This document shows, in pieces, positions 18,911 through 27,299 of a DNA stretch of 64,000 bases. Both the position numbers and the translations under genes were made by a program. Below the pieces are notes generated by a model. That model saw only the letters and a list, made by a program, of their open reading frames with translations, was not told where the DNA came from and made no database searches. Origin of the DNA: Acinetobacter indicus CIP 110367 (GTDB taxonomy: Bacteria; Pseudomonadota; Gammaproteobacteria; Pseudomonadales; Moraxellaceae); NCBI RefSeq assembly GCF_000488255.1, contig NZ_KI530754.1:558001-622000 (forward strand), read 5' to 3'. Positions within the stretch are counted from its first letter, which is position 1. Every line of letters starts with the position of its first letter.

Positions 18911-19359
18911 CTCAGTTCTCTTGAGCTAAGTCAGTTTTATAAACAGAACCCCGCTAATGGGGTTCTGCTGTTTTACATCCAGTATTCCTTGCTATTCTTT
19001 CGCACTTTTTCTGTTCCTACACGCAACCACATTAGCCCTCGCAGCAATTTTCGCCTTAATTTTTAAAATTTTCTAAACAGTCCAGCCTGTTTCAAAATGC
19101 ACCGTAAACATACAAACTGCTGCACATCTTTGTATCAATCAATTTAAATCCTTCAAAAATAGCCCAAAATATTGAGTTTTACAGCGTTTAAAAAAGACTT
19201 GATTTAGTGCAAAAAACCGCACTGTGCTTTATATCGAGTCTTATTCATTTCACGAAATTCTTCATCAAAATTTCCGCAGTCTGCCCCTCTTTTACAATCT
19301 ATTCGCCTCGATATACTGAGCTTCTTTTCCTGATCCCGTGCACTCAATTGGAACGCACA
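18911..19359. other. Intergenic region between the MBL-fold gene and amt
   Basis: A hairpin (AGAACCCC/GGGGTTCT, 18945-18966) with a weak T tract may end the upstream gene. The rest is AT-rich leader of amt. A short palindromic patch lies at 19206-19229 (AGTGC, 8 bases, GCACT, then GTGC). The patch is not a good match to an NtrC site and no sigma-54 promoter could be assigned. Confidence 0.5.
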
Positions 19360-20547
19360 ATGCCAAATATTGACTTATTATTTCTCCTTCTTGGTGCAGT
19401 GCTGGTACTGGCCATGCATGCCGGATTTGCATTTTTAGAGCTCGGCACCGTTCGGCATAAAAATCAGGTCAATGCCCTAAGCAAGATTCTCACGGACTTT
19501 GCCATTTCTGCGGTGGCCTATTTTCTGGTGGGCTATTATATTGCCTATGGCCAGCATTTTTTCCATAGCTCGACCACTCTGGCGGCCGATCATGGCTATA
19601 ACCTGATGCGCTGTTTTTTCCTGCTGACCTTTGCGGCGGCAATTCCGGCCATTATTTCTGGTGGGATTGCTGAACGTGCCAAAATGCGTTCGCAGGCCTT
19701 GGCAACCTTATTTCTGGTGGCGCTGATTTATCCATTTTTTGAAGGGATGATCTGGAATGGCAACTTTGGTCTGCAACTCTGGCTAGCACACAGTTTTGGT
19801 GCCAGTTTCCATGACTTTGCCGGTTCGGTGGTGGTACATGCCATGGGGGGCTGGATTGCACTGGCCGCGGTGATTCTGCTGGGTGCGCGTTATGGGCGCT
19901 ATAAAAAAGATGGTCGTATCAGTGCGCATCCGCCTTCGTCGATTCCTTTTCTGGCTTTGGGTTCCTGGATTTTAATTGTCGGCTGGTTTGGCTTTAATGT
20001 GATGAGTGCCCAGCGTCTGGATGCCATTTCCGGACTGGTGGCGATCAATTCTTTAATGGCGATGGTCGGGGGCACAATAGCCGCCAAAATTGCAGGCAAA
20101 GATGACCCGGGCTTTTTACATAATGGTCCCCTCGCCGGTCTGGTGGCCATCTGCGCCGGCTCCGATGTAGTACATCCGCTCGGTGCCTTTGTGATTGGCG
20201 GCATCGCTGGGATTATGTTTGTCAAACTCTTCACCTATACCCAGAATAAACTCAAGATTGATGATGTGCTCGGCGTCTGGCCACTGCATGGCGTATGTGG
20301 TGCTTTTGGTGGGCTGGCAGTCGGTATCTTTGGGCAGCAATGGCTCGGTGGTATGGGGGGCGTATCCCTGATCTCCCAGCTGTTCGGCACAGCGCTGGCA
20401 ATTCTGATTGCGCTGGCCGGGGGGTTCCTGGTTTACGGCGTACTGAAACTGCTGATGGGGATCCGTTTAAGCCAAGAAGAAGAATTTAATGGCGCAGATT
20501 TATCTATCCACCGGATTTCCGCCAATTCTGAAGAAAATATGTTCTAA
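19360..20547 (+). CDS. amt: Ammonium transporter, Amt family
   Basis: This 395-residue inner-membrane protein with about 11 helices is a channel-like ammonium transporter. Diagnostic segments are HAGFAFLELGTVRHKNQ, SGGIAERAKMRS, and the two pore histidines in VVVHAMGGWIALA and VWPLHGVCGAFGG. The ATG at 19360 has GGAA 8 bases upstream and begins at the first helix; a longer frame opens at 19207 but lacks a signal-like sequence. Unlike many Amt loci there is no glnK (PII) gene next to it. It ends at a strong terminator shared with the convergent LysE-type gene. Confidence 0.93.
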   Translation: MPNIDLLFLLLGAVLVLAMHAGFAFLELGTVRHKNQVNALSKILTDFAISAVAYFLVGYYIAYGQHFFHSSTTLAADHGYNLMRCFFLLTFAAAIPAIISGGIAERAKMRSQALATLFLVALIYPFFEGMIWNGNFGLQLWLAHSFGASFHDFAGSVVVHAMGGWIALAAVILLGARYGRYKKDGRISAHPPSSIPFLALGSWILIVGWFGFNVMSAQRLDAISGLVAINSLMAMVGGTIAAKIAGKDDPGFLHNGPLAGLVAICAGSDVVHPLGAFVIGGIAGIMFVKLFTYTQNKLKIDDVLGVWPLHGVCGAFGGLAVGIFGQQWLGGMGGVSLISQLFGTALAILIALAGGFLVYGVLKLLMGIRLSQEEEFNGADLSIHRISANSEENMF

Positions 20548-20550
20548 GAT

Positions 20551-20582
20551 AAAAAAGCCTCCGACAAAACGGAGGCTTTTTT
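20551..20582. terminator. Bidirectional terminator between amt and the LysE-type gene
   Basis: The perfect stem GCCTCCG/CGGAGGC is flanked by AAAAAA and TTTTTT. It serves the two convergent genes. Confidence 0.9.
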
Positions 20583-20620
20583 GAGATATATTGATCAACG
20601 ATCAACACAATTTAAACCAT

Positions 20621-21244
20621 CTATTTCATACCAAAAATCAGTTTTAGCCCCAATAGCGTCATCACTACACCGGCCGCACGATCAAACACTTTTTTAAACT
20701 TTAAATAGACTGCGCGCGGTTTTTCCGCCGACAATGCTACCGCCAGCAAGGAACACCAGCCGGCATCAATAAAGAAACACAGAATAGGCAGGACAAAATA
20801 AAAATACAGCGGAATCTCTTTGGGTAATAGCGCGGTAAAAATACTGGCCAGCACAATGGCAATTTTAGGATTCGACAATTGGGTAATCAGACCGGTCATA
20901 AAAGCACGGCGTAAGGACATTTGCGTGCCGGCAGCATGATCGGCCTGAATCGGGTCTTTGGCATGTTTAATAATTTTAAATGCCAGCCACAGCAGGTATA
21001 AACCGCCACAAATTTTTAAGGCCAGATAAGCCGATGGCACAGCCAGTAAAAAGGCCTGTAAGCCCAGCACCGCAAGCAAACCAAAGATGGCTGCGCCCAA
21101 ACCGGTGCCCAGCGCGGTAAACAGACCATGCTGACGTGAAATCGCAATCGAGTTTTTCGCCACATAAATTGATGTTGGCCCCGGACTCATGGCCCCCAAC
21201 ATCAATGCCAGCGCAATTGATCCCAAAATAAAAACGGATTCCAC
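20621..21244 (-). CDS. LysE/RhtB-family exporter
   Basis: This polytopic inner-membrane exporter of about 207 residues has the family motif MSPGPTSIYVAKNSI after the first helix and six predicted helices. Its substrate is unknown. The chosen start is GTG at 21244 (ESVFILGSIALALML), the usual beginning of this family. However, the AGG upstream is only about 3 bases away, so a TTG at 21286 or a slightly later start remains possible. It is convergent with amt and shares its terminator. It is not closely related to the other LysE-type protein at 7276. Confidence 0.82.
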   Translation of the reverse strand: MESVFILGSIALALMLGAMSPGPTSIYVAKNSIAISRQHGLFTALGTGLGAAIFGLLAVLGLQAFLLAVPSAYLALKICGGLYLLWLAFKIIKHAKDPIQADHAAGTQMSLRRAFMTGLITQLSNPKIAIVLASIFTALLPKEIPLYFYFVLPILCFFIDAGWCSLLAVALSAEKPRAVYLKFKKVFDRAAGVVMTLLGLKLIFGMK

Positions 21245-21416
21245 AGTCCTATCCAATACAATGATCTGCCGGCATTTTACAAGCAAGTGCTTTGAATATC
21301 TTCCTATTTTTTACCAGTTGTTTTGATTTTCACGATATTTTTCACTATAGATCTTTATACTGACCTTATAAAATTCACTCCGTATTTTAATCAATCTGCT
21401 GAAATTTGCTTGCCAT

Positions 21417-21456
21417 AAAAAAGCGCCCAGATACCAGCATGGCCTGAGCGCTTTTC
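21417..21456. terminator. Terminator of the small lipoprotein gene
   Basis: AAAAGCGC and GCGCTTTT form an outer 8-bp stem with a partly paired interior. Six A on the left supply the T tract for the minus-strand gene that ends at 21480. Confidence 0.6.
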
Positions 21457-21479
21457 AAGATCATCAATTAAATACAATA

Positions 21480-21686
21480 TTAATAAATCTGTGATGGATC
21501 GGTCTGCTCTGGCCTCACACTCGCTTCTTGCTTGGGCAGCAGATAATCCTGATCATGCACCGGCACACCGCCAATAATCATGCTGCGTGTTTCTTCCGTT
21601 TTGGGCTGGTTTAAATCTTTGGTCGGGTCACAAGCCGCCAGTAAAGCGCCCTGGATTAAAATAAGCAGGAAGATGATTCTTTTCAT
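21480..21686 (-). CDS. Small putative lipoprotein
   Basis: This 68-residue protein has a type II signal peptide and lipobox (MKRIIFLLILIQGALLAAC), so the mature lipid-anchored part is only about 50 residues. That part is polar and has no recognised domain (DPTKDLNQPKTEETRS...). Two adjacent ATGs lie at 21689 and 21686. The second has GGGAGA at better spacing (6 bases). It is a stand-alone gene with its own terminator. It is divergent from the PLP enzyme at 21846. Function unknown. Confidence 0.75.
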   Translation of the reverse strand: MKRIIFLLILIQGALLAACDPTKDLNQPKTEETRSMIIGGVPVHDQDYLLPKQEASVRPEQTDPSQIY

Positions 21687-21845
21687 CATTATTCTCCCTT
21701 TCTGCAAAGTCTATCCGTTTATTTTTTGCACAGTTACTATTTTTATGCAAGCCTGATCCGGCTTTTATCGTGAAAGATTATTTAGCCTCGTTGATGGCCG
21801 CGCCCCGTTTTCAGTTAGAATTGTCAAAAACGTTCCGTTCTGTCT

Positions 21846-22706
21846 ATGTTTGATTCTATTACCCAGCAGGTGCCTGATCAGCACATTGAATATCGCCACC
21901 AGCGCATCAGCATCAAGCGGCTGGACCTGATTCATCCGCAGATTTCGGGCAACAAGTTTTTTAAACTGAAATACAACCTGCTGGCCGCCCGGCAACAGGG
22001 GTTTGAAAAAGTGCTGACCTTTGGTGGGGCCTATTCCAATCATATTGCTGCAACCGCTTTTGCCGCGCATAAGTTTGGTTTTCAGAGCTTAGGCATGATT
22101 CGCGGTGAAGAACTGGCGCAGCGTCCTTTCAACCCGACCCTGGCCACGGCACAGCAATTTGGCATGCAGCTGGAATTTATCTCCCGCAATGCCTATCGCC
22201 AGAAAGATCAGCCCGATTTTTTGCAGCACCTGCAACAGCAATATCCCGATTTTTATCTGATTCCGGAAGGTGGCACCAATGCGCTGGCGGTTCAAGGCTG
22301 TCGGGAAATTCTGACAGCGGAAGATGCGCAATTCGATCTAATCTGCTGTGCCGTCGGTACGGGTGGCACGTTTGCCGGGTTGATTGAGGCCAGCCAGCAA
22401 CATCAGCAATTGCTGGGATTTTCGGCCTTAAAAGGTGATTTTTTAACTCATGAGGTCGCGCAGCTCACGACCAAATGCAACTGGCGTATTCTGGATGATT
22501 ACTGCTGTGGCGGTTATGCCAAAACCACACCCGAATTAATCCAGTTTATTCAGGCATTTGAGCAGCGTTATAATATTCCGCTGGAGCAGGTTTATACCGG
22601 CAAAATGCTGCGCGGCATCTTTGATCTGATTGATCAAGATAAAATTGGGCCAGACCAGAAAATTTTACTGATCCATACTGGCGGGCTACAGGGACGCGCG
22701 TTTTAA
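21846..22706 (+). CDS. PLP-dependent ACC deaminase/D-cysteine desulfhydrase family protein
   Basis: This 286-residue fold-type II PLP enzyme has the family segment DLIHPQISGNKFFKLKYNL, in which the lysine would bind PLP. GGAYSNHIAATA is the substrate or phosphate loop. YLIPEGGTNALAVQG and CCAVGTGGTFAGLI are the PLP-phosphate loop. Characterised members deaminate 1-aminocyclopropane-1-carboxylate or desulfurise D-cysteine. The sequence does not decide the substrate, although distant bacterial members of this size are more often desulfhydrase-like. It is about 40 residues shorter than classical ACC deaminase. It is probably monocistronic. Confidence 0.85.
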   Translation: MFDSITQQVPDQHIEYRHQRISIKRLDLIHPQISGNKFFKLKYNLLAARQQGFEKVLTFGGAYSNHIAATAFAAHKFGFQSLGMIRGEELAQRPFNPTLATAQQFGMQLEFISRNAYRQKDQPDFLQHLQQQYPDFYLIPEGGTNALAVQGCREILTAEDAQFDLICCAVGTGGTFAGLIEASQQHQQLLGFSALKGDFLTHEVAQLTTKCNWRILDDYCCGGYAKTTPELIQFIQAFEQRYNIPLEQVYTGKMLRGIFDLIDQDKIGPDQKILLIHTGGLQGRAF

Positions 22707-22731
22707 AGCATCAGCTTCAAGTGCAGTCTAT

Positions 22732-23061
22732 TTATGATACCGGCTGGTTATTGTTTAGCGCCATCAGGCCTTTCACCAAACGGTAGATATGCCAGATAAA
22801 GGCCAGCAACAGCACAATAAAACCAATCAGAATGGTGGTCAGAACCGCACCGACCAGATAGGCAATCAGCGTCACCCAAAAGGTTTTGATTTGCCAGTTC
22901 ACATGACTTTCCAGCCAGGTACCACGCATTTCCGCGCGTTTTAAATAATTCATGATAATGGCAATAATTGGCGTAACACCGACAAAAAAGCCGACGATGT
23001 AGAAGATGTAGGTGATCAGGTTGTATTGTTTGAGCTGATCCAGCCCCGCGGTTTGATTCAT
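22732..23061 (-). CDS. DUF4870-type small membrane protein
   Basis: This 109-residue inner-membrane protein has about three hydrophobic segments and the HVNWQIKTFW segment typical of DUF4870. AAGGA lies 8 bases upstream of the ATG. Function unknown. It is convergent with the PLP-enzyme gene, with only 25 bases between the two stops and no clear terminator. Confidence 0.8.
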   Translation of the reverse strand: MNQTAGLDQLKQYNLITYIFYIVGFFVGVTPIIAIIMNYLKRAEMRGTWLESHVNWQIKTFWVTLIAYLVGAVLTTILIGFIVLLLAFIWHIYRLVKGLMALNNNQPVS

Positions 23062-23274
23062 TGATTTTTTCCTTTTTTATAAAGTCCGATACCAGATATA
23101 GATGTCTAGCCGACATTTCTATTTATTGTTAAGCAAATCAAAGTGCAACTGCGTCAAGTTGAAGCTCGACATCTTAATATAAACAGATCATAAAAAAGTC
23201 TGATGAAAGTTTTGTTGATGATCTGTATGTGCTGTGAAATTCAAAGTTCATCTGTTGTGACGTCCTCAATCGGG

Positions 23275-23311
23275 CTTCCATCCAGCGGATACAGTTGCAA
23301 CTGGATGGAAG
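23275..23311. repeat. 11-bp inverted repeat downstream of the frameshifted lipoprotein gene
   Basis: CTTCCATCCAG (23275-23285) and CTGGATGGAAG (23301-23311) are perfect inverted repeats around 15 bases that contain a GTTGCAAC palindrome. It lies just past the minus-strand gene's stop, but no T tract follows on that strand, so it is not a classical terminator. Confidence 0.7.
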
Positions 23312-23324
23312 AAAAAATCAGAAC

Positions 23325-25203
23325 TTAAGGCTGCTTGGTTTCTGGCAATGGATTGGCGGCAAAATAACGCTCCAGATGATTCACATTTGAATCCGGACGT
23401 GGTCGGCGCATATTTTCTGCGACCCCGTTATAGAGCTCAGCCCGTGGCGTTAAGTGGAATTTATTCAGCTCTGGGTCCATATACGGCAAGCGCTGTTTAC
23501 GCTGTAAATATTGATGCAATTGCTGATTAATTTCCTGTAAACCGTAGCCGCCTTTGGCCCAGGCGCTGTCGTAGCTGCCCCAGTGATGGCCGAACTCATG
23601 GCCCACAATGCCAATACTGGTATTAAAATAATGCGCATAGAACAGCCAGGTATCGACTCCCAGCACATTTCGTCCGCCTAAACCGCCGCCCACGGTGGTC
23701 ACCCCGAGCGTCACTTTGCCACGGTTCATAATCTCATCATAATATTTTTGATACTCCGCTGCGGTAAAATAACCGCCATCTCCGACCACTTGGCCCTTGT
23801 TGCCAAAGAAGTCATGCCCCATGACCGCTTTATGGTTAAACCAGATGTGTTTAAACTCAGAGCTATTCACCAGATAGGCAAAATTGGTAATCATAATCAC
23901 CCATTCACGCGCATAGGCTGGAGTAATTTTGCCCCAGATGCTGTAAATTTGCCGATAAAATATTATCCATATAAAAATGGCGCAGGTTTTCATTGGTCAG
24001 GGTTTCCCAGCTTTCCCCATCTTGCAGCACATAACTGCGGCTTTGGGCCTGCTGCTGCTTGAGTGCCGTGACTGTGGCAGCAGTATTGGACTGGAACTGC
24101 TGCAATCGCTTAAGCGGCATCATGACAATTTTGCCGTTAAACAGGCTGAATAAATGTTCCTGACTAACCTGAATATCTAAGGCACCGGCCAGTTGCTGAT
24201 CGGTACTCGCCCCTGCCGTACGATATTTATAAAAACTTTCTTCTGCGGCTGGAAAAATATTCTGTAGATTTTGCGTATTTGGTAAAGCTGAACTGTCGAT
24301 CCGGCCTGAAGTATGAGCTGCATAAAAACGCTGGTCATCCGCGGCATGAAATACCCGTGTTCCCACATTTTCCTGTCGTGTCGCCGCCACGTTTGTTGCG
24401 CCTTCTTCAAGATGAGTCAGGTCATATACATAGCTCATGCCATTATTAAAACTGGCATACAGCAAATTACCGACAGCTTCCAAACGCGCACTACAGTTAT
24501 AACCACAGTTCGGCAAGGACAAACGTGCATATTTTTTGGCTTTTAAATGGTTGGTGCTACTGATCTCACTTTGCTTCCAGACATTAATCCGGCTATGCGT
24601 ATCTGTGGCAAATACATATTGATCATTCGCTGCCACCGACATGGGATGCACCACCACGGTATTGTGCTGATCACCCGACCAACTGCCGGTTCCCAACGAC
24701 ATCAGAAATTGTGGTTCGCCTGAGCCTAAATCAAAGACATCGACCCGGTTAGACGAATAAGAAGCCGCATATAAGCGGTCGTTATGTACACTTAAATCAA
24801 ACAACCGATTCCACGGCCGACCAATGCCGGAAATATTCTGGGCATGGATCGAACTCAAGACTCGCTTGGCTTTCAGGTCATAACGCAAAATGCTTGCCTC
24901 GGCGCTGTCATTGGCCACATACAAAATATCCTGATGCACCACCATCGCTTTCGGATTCCAGCTGTCCAGACCAAAAGTCTGGGCACTAAATTCGGTGGCC
25001 AGATCTGCAAAGCGAACGTCATTGATCAAGCTGGCAGTGACAGGCGTGGTATCAGGTGTTGAACCAGGTGAAGTTGGCGTCACAGGAGCCGGTGCAGATG
25101 GATTTGAAGATGCTGCCGTATTGCTGTCACTGCCACCGCCGCCACCGCAGCCAGTGAGAGCCATACTCAAAATTACCGCCAGGCTTAATAATGTTTTATT
25201 CAT
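23325..25203 (-). pseudogene. Lipoprotein with propeller-like region and C-terminal HExxH domain, frameshifted
   Basis: The 5' part starts at ATG 25203. It has a lipoprotein signal (LSLAVILSMALTGC) and a Gly/Ser/Pro/Thr-rich linker, then WD/PQQ-like repeats (ILYVANDSAEASILRYD, RLYAASYSSNRVDVFDLG, YVFATDTHSRINVW). This suggests a surface or periplasmic beta-propeller. The frame ends at 23905, while a second overlapping frame from about 23960 to 23325 carries a peptidase-like domain with the zinc motif GHEFGHHWG. The join lies in LRHFYMDNI. One extra base in the AAAA run at 23957-23960 (TTTT on the coding strand) accounts for the shift; removing it gives a continuous ...FYMDNIYRQIYSIWGKITPAY. 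The gene is therefore probably inactivated, phase-variable, or affected by a sequencing error. No substrate is known. Confidence 0.78.
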
Positions 25204-25533
25204 TGTGTTCCCCAAGAGACAAAGTCATGACATAAAAAATATGTCTAAAAATTGCTATTTATTCTGAACAACAATGCCCCTTTAATAAATACCAAACTAT
25301 TGATTTAAAACAACTTTAAAATAAAACCAGATCAAATAAACACGACTTTGCCGCGTAAAAAATCACCTTGAAACAGTAAAATGTGGCCTTGCTAACGATG
25401 ATTTGGTTTATTGATAGACCATTCCTGCTTTATAGGAAAAGTAAATATTCTGCGCACATTTCAATCTGGAAAATGCGGCATCATCAAACGATAAAGTCTA
25501 TAATAGTCCGCTTTCATTTTCTCTCGGTGCAAC
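25204..25533. other. Divergent promoter region between the lipoprotein gene and the flavoprotein gene
   Basis: This 330-base AT-rich region separates two divergent genes. The only clear element is TATAAT at 25499-25504 (plus), a consensus -10 about 30 bases before the flavoprotein ATG. No good -35 is visible. Confidence 0.5.
25499..25504 (+). promoter_or_regulatory. Candidate -10 box of the HI0933-type flavoprotein gene
   Basis: A perfect TATAAT lies 30 bases upstream of ATG 25534. The -35 region is poor, so this is a candidate only. Confidence 0.45.
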
Positions 25534-26736
25534 ATGGCAACAGCAAATCAATACGATGTTCTAGTTTTGGGTGCCGGTGCGTCTGGTTTAATGACCGCCT
25601 ATATGGCTGCCCAGCGCGGACGCAAAGTATTGGTGCTGGAAAAAGCCAATAAAGTTGGCAAGAAAATCCTGATGTCGGGCGGTGGTAAATGCAATTTCAC
25701 CAACCTCTATGTCGAGCCAAGCAACTATATTTCACATAATCCGCATTTTGTGATTTCCGCGCTCAGCCGCTATACCAATTGGGATTTTATCGGGCTGGTC
25801 TGCGAATATGGCATTGACTATGAAGAACGTAAACATGGGCAGCTGTTTACCTTAAATGGCGCCAAAGACATTCTGAATATGCTGCTGGCCGAGTGTGACA
25901 AAACCGGTCTGGTCGAGATTAAAACCAGCTGTGAAGTCAAAGCCATGACCGCCATAGATGATTTGGGTTTTCAGGTCGCAACCACTTTAGGTTATTTTCA
26001 GGCAGAATCTGTGGTGATCGCCAGTGGCGGCCTGTCCATTCCGACGCTGGGAGGGTCCGGAATCGGTTATGAAATTGCCAAGCAGTTTGGCCATCATGTC
26101 TATCCGACCCGTGCCGGCTTGGTGCCGTTTACCTTTTCCGACAGTTTTAAAGAAGTCACCACCCGCCTCAGTGGTAATGCTGTAGAAGCGACACTTTCCA
26201 ATGCGCTAAACAGCTTTACCGAAGCCTTGCTGTTTACTCACCGCGGTTTAAGCGGACCAAGTTCGCTGCAGCTGTCCAATTACTGGGATGTCGGCCAAAG
26301 TTTTCATATCGACTTCCTGCCGGCCGTGGATTTAGCCGAGTTTTTTAAAGCCAAAAAATCCAGCCAGCCGAAAGTGCTGTTACGTACCTTACTGGCCGAA
26401 CATTTACCGAAAAGTGTGGTGGCAGAGCTGCAACAGCTGATCTGGCCGGAACAGGCGGAAAGCGCGATCGGGCAGCTGAGTGATGAAAAACTGGAGCAGA
26501 TTGCAGCGCGCCTGCATAGCTTTGAAGTCAAACCGTCAGGGACCGAAGGCTACCGTACCGCAGAGGTGACTTTAGGTGGCGTCGATACCACTGAAGTTTC
26601 TTCCAAAACCATGGAAAGTAAAAAGCAGAAAGGCTTGTATTTTGTCGGTGAGGTGCTGGATGTGACGGGCCATTTAGGTGGTTATAACTTCCAGTGGGCC
26701 TGGGCGTCAGCGCATGCCGCCGCCCAATATGTCTGA
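25534..26736 (+). CDS. HI0933/YhiN-type FAD-dependent oxidoreductase
   Basis: This 400-residue flavoprotein has the Rossmann FAD-binding motif VLGAGASGLMTAYMAAQRG at residues 10-28. The family hallmark KKILMSGGGKCNFTN and GGLSIPTLGGSGIGYEIA follow. Its C-terminal FAD segment is GLYFVGEVLDVTGHLGGYN. This matches the BaiN/HI0933 family of predicted oxidoreductases, widely conserved and with poorly known substrates. Length is normal. Only a weak ribosome-binding site precedes the ATG. It is probably transcribed alone from the TATAAT at 25499. Confidence 0.92.
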   Translation: MATANQYDVLVLGAGASGLMTAYMAAQRGRKVLVLEKANKVGKKILMSGGGKCNFTNLYVEPSNYISHNPHFVISALSRYTNWDFIGLVCEYGIDYEERKHGQLFTLNGAKDILNMLLAECDKTGLVEIKTSCEVKAMTAIDDLGFQVATTLGYFQAESVVIASGGLSIPTLGGSGIGYEIAKQFGHHVYPTRAGLVPFTFSDSFKEVTTRLSGNAVEATLSNALNSFTEALLFTHRGLSGPSSLQLSNYWDVGQSFHIDFLPAVDLAEFFKAKKSSQPKVLLRTLLAEHLPKSVVAELQQLIWPEQAESAIGQLSDEKLEQIAARLHSFEVKPSGTEGYRTAEVTLGGVDTTEVSSKTMESKKQKGLYFVGEVLDVTGHLGGYNFQWAWASAHAAAQYV

Positions 26737-26760
26737 TGGTTTATAAAACTGGTGGATGAA

Positions 26761-26907
26761 TTATTCCAGATAATCTGTGCGCAATAAGCACAGATGATTC
26801 TGGCGTTGTACACGTAAAATGGTCTGCTGCATTTTCATCACGGCGCACTGAATATGCTTTGGTAATACTGCCGGCTGTTCTGATTGTTTTAAGCTAATTT
26901 TTAACAT
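26761..26907 (-). CDS. Small hypothetical protein, 48 residues
   Basis: A short frame starts at ATG 26907 with a good GGGGAAG 5 bases upstream. Its product (MLKISLKQSEQPAVLPKHIQ...) is basic, with one Cys near the middle and another towards the end. It has no signal or recognised domain. It ends 24 bases from the convergent flavoprotein stop. It is supported mainly by its ribosome-binding site, so its existence as a gene is moderately uncertain. Confidence 0.4.
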   Translation of the reverse strand: MLKISLKQSEQPAVLPKHIQCAVMKMQQTILRVQRQNHLCLLRTDYLE

Positions 26908-27040
26908 AAGGTCTTCCCCAAATAGACTTTCGTCGATTTTATTCCCTGAATATTTCATACAGATTAAATCTAAGCATCTAAAATATATGAAATATTTATT
27001 CCTTTTTTATGAAGCTTCACTATAGCAAAAAATTGTTCAT

Positions 27041-27223
27041 TTATACAACATCATCGACTTTGGTCGCAGCTTGCCCGGTATCGCCCGGATCATCAGCGCT
27101 CTGGCCGGGTTGGTTTTGAGTTTTGGCAAGAATAAATTTATATGCACTGGCCAAAAAGCCAAGGGTAATCCCTGCAATCACTATGGGTGCAAAAAGATTA
27201 GAAGGCGCTTTCTTTTTCGTCAT
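27041..27223 (-). CDS. Small single-pass membrane protein
   Basis: This 60-residue protein has one hydrophobic helix (LFAPIVIAGITLGFLASAYKFIL) after a basic N-terminus and a polar Gln/Asp-rich tail. GGAGAAG precedes the ATG at good spacing. It lies downstream of the mechanosensitive-channel gene on the same strand, beyond a strong terminator, so it is either read through or has its own promoter. Function unknown. Confidence 0.6.
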   Translation of the reverse strand: MTKKKAPSNLFAPIVIAGITLGFLASAYKFILAKTQNQPGQSADDPGDTGQAATKVDDVV

Positions 27224-27242
27224 TCTGCTTCTCCAGTTTTCA

Positions 27243-27283
27243 ACAAAAAACGAGGTCGATCAACACTCAGTTTGATCGACCTT
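27243..27283 (-). terminator. Terminator of the mechanosensitive-channel gene
   Basis: The perfect 11-bp stem AGGTCGATCAA/TTGATCGACCT has a short loop. On the minus strand it is followed by CGTTTTTTG. It lies right after the channel gene's stop. Confidence 0.9.
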
Positions 27284-27299
27284 GTAGATAGATGACAGG

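Noticed and set aside
19206..19229. NtrC binding site ahead of amt
   Set aside because: The inverted repeat reads GTGC...GCAC, opposite to the known GCAC...GTGC arrangement, and no sigma-54 promoter was found.
23325..23993. Calling the HExxH frame a separate gene
   Set aside because: Its apparent N-terminus is out-of-frame translation of the upstream gene, it has no ribosome-binding site, and one base change joins both frames.
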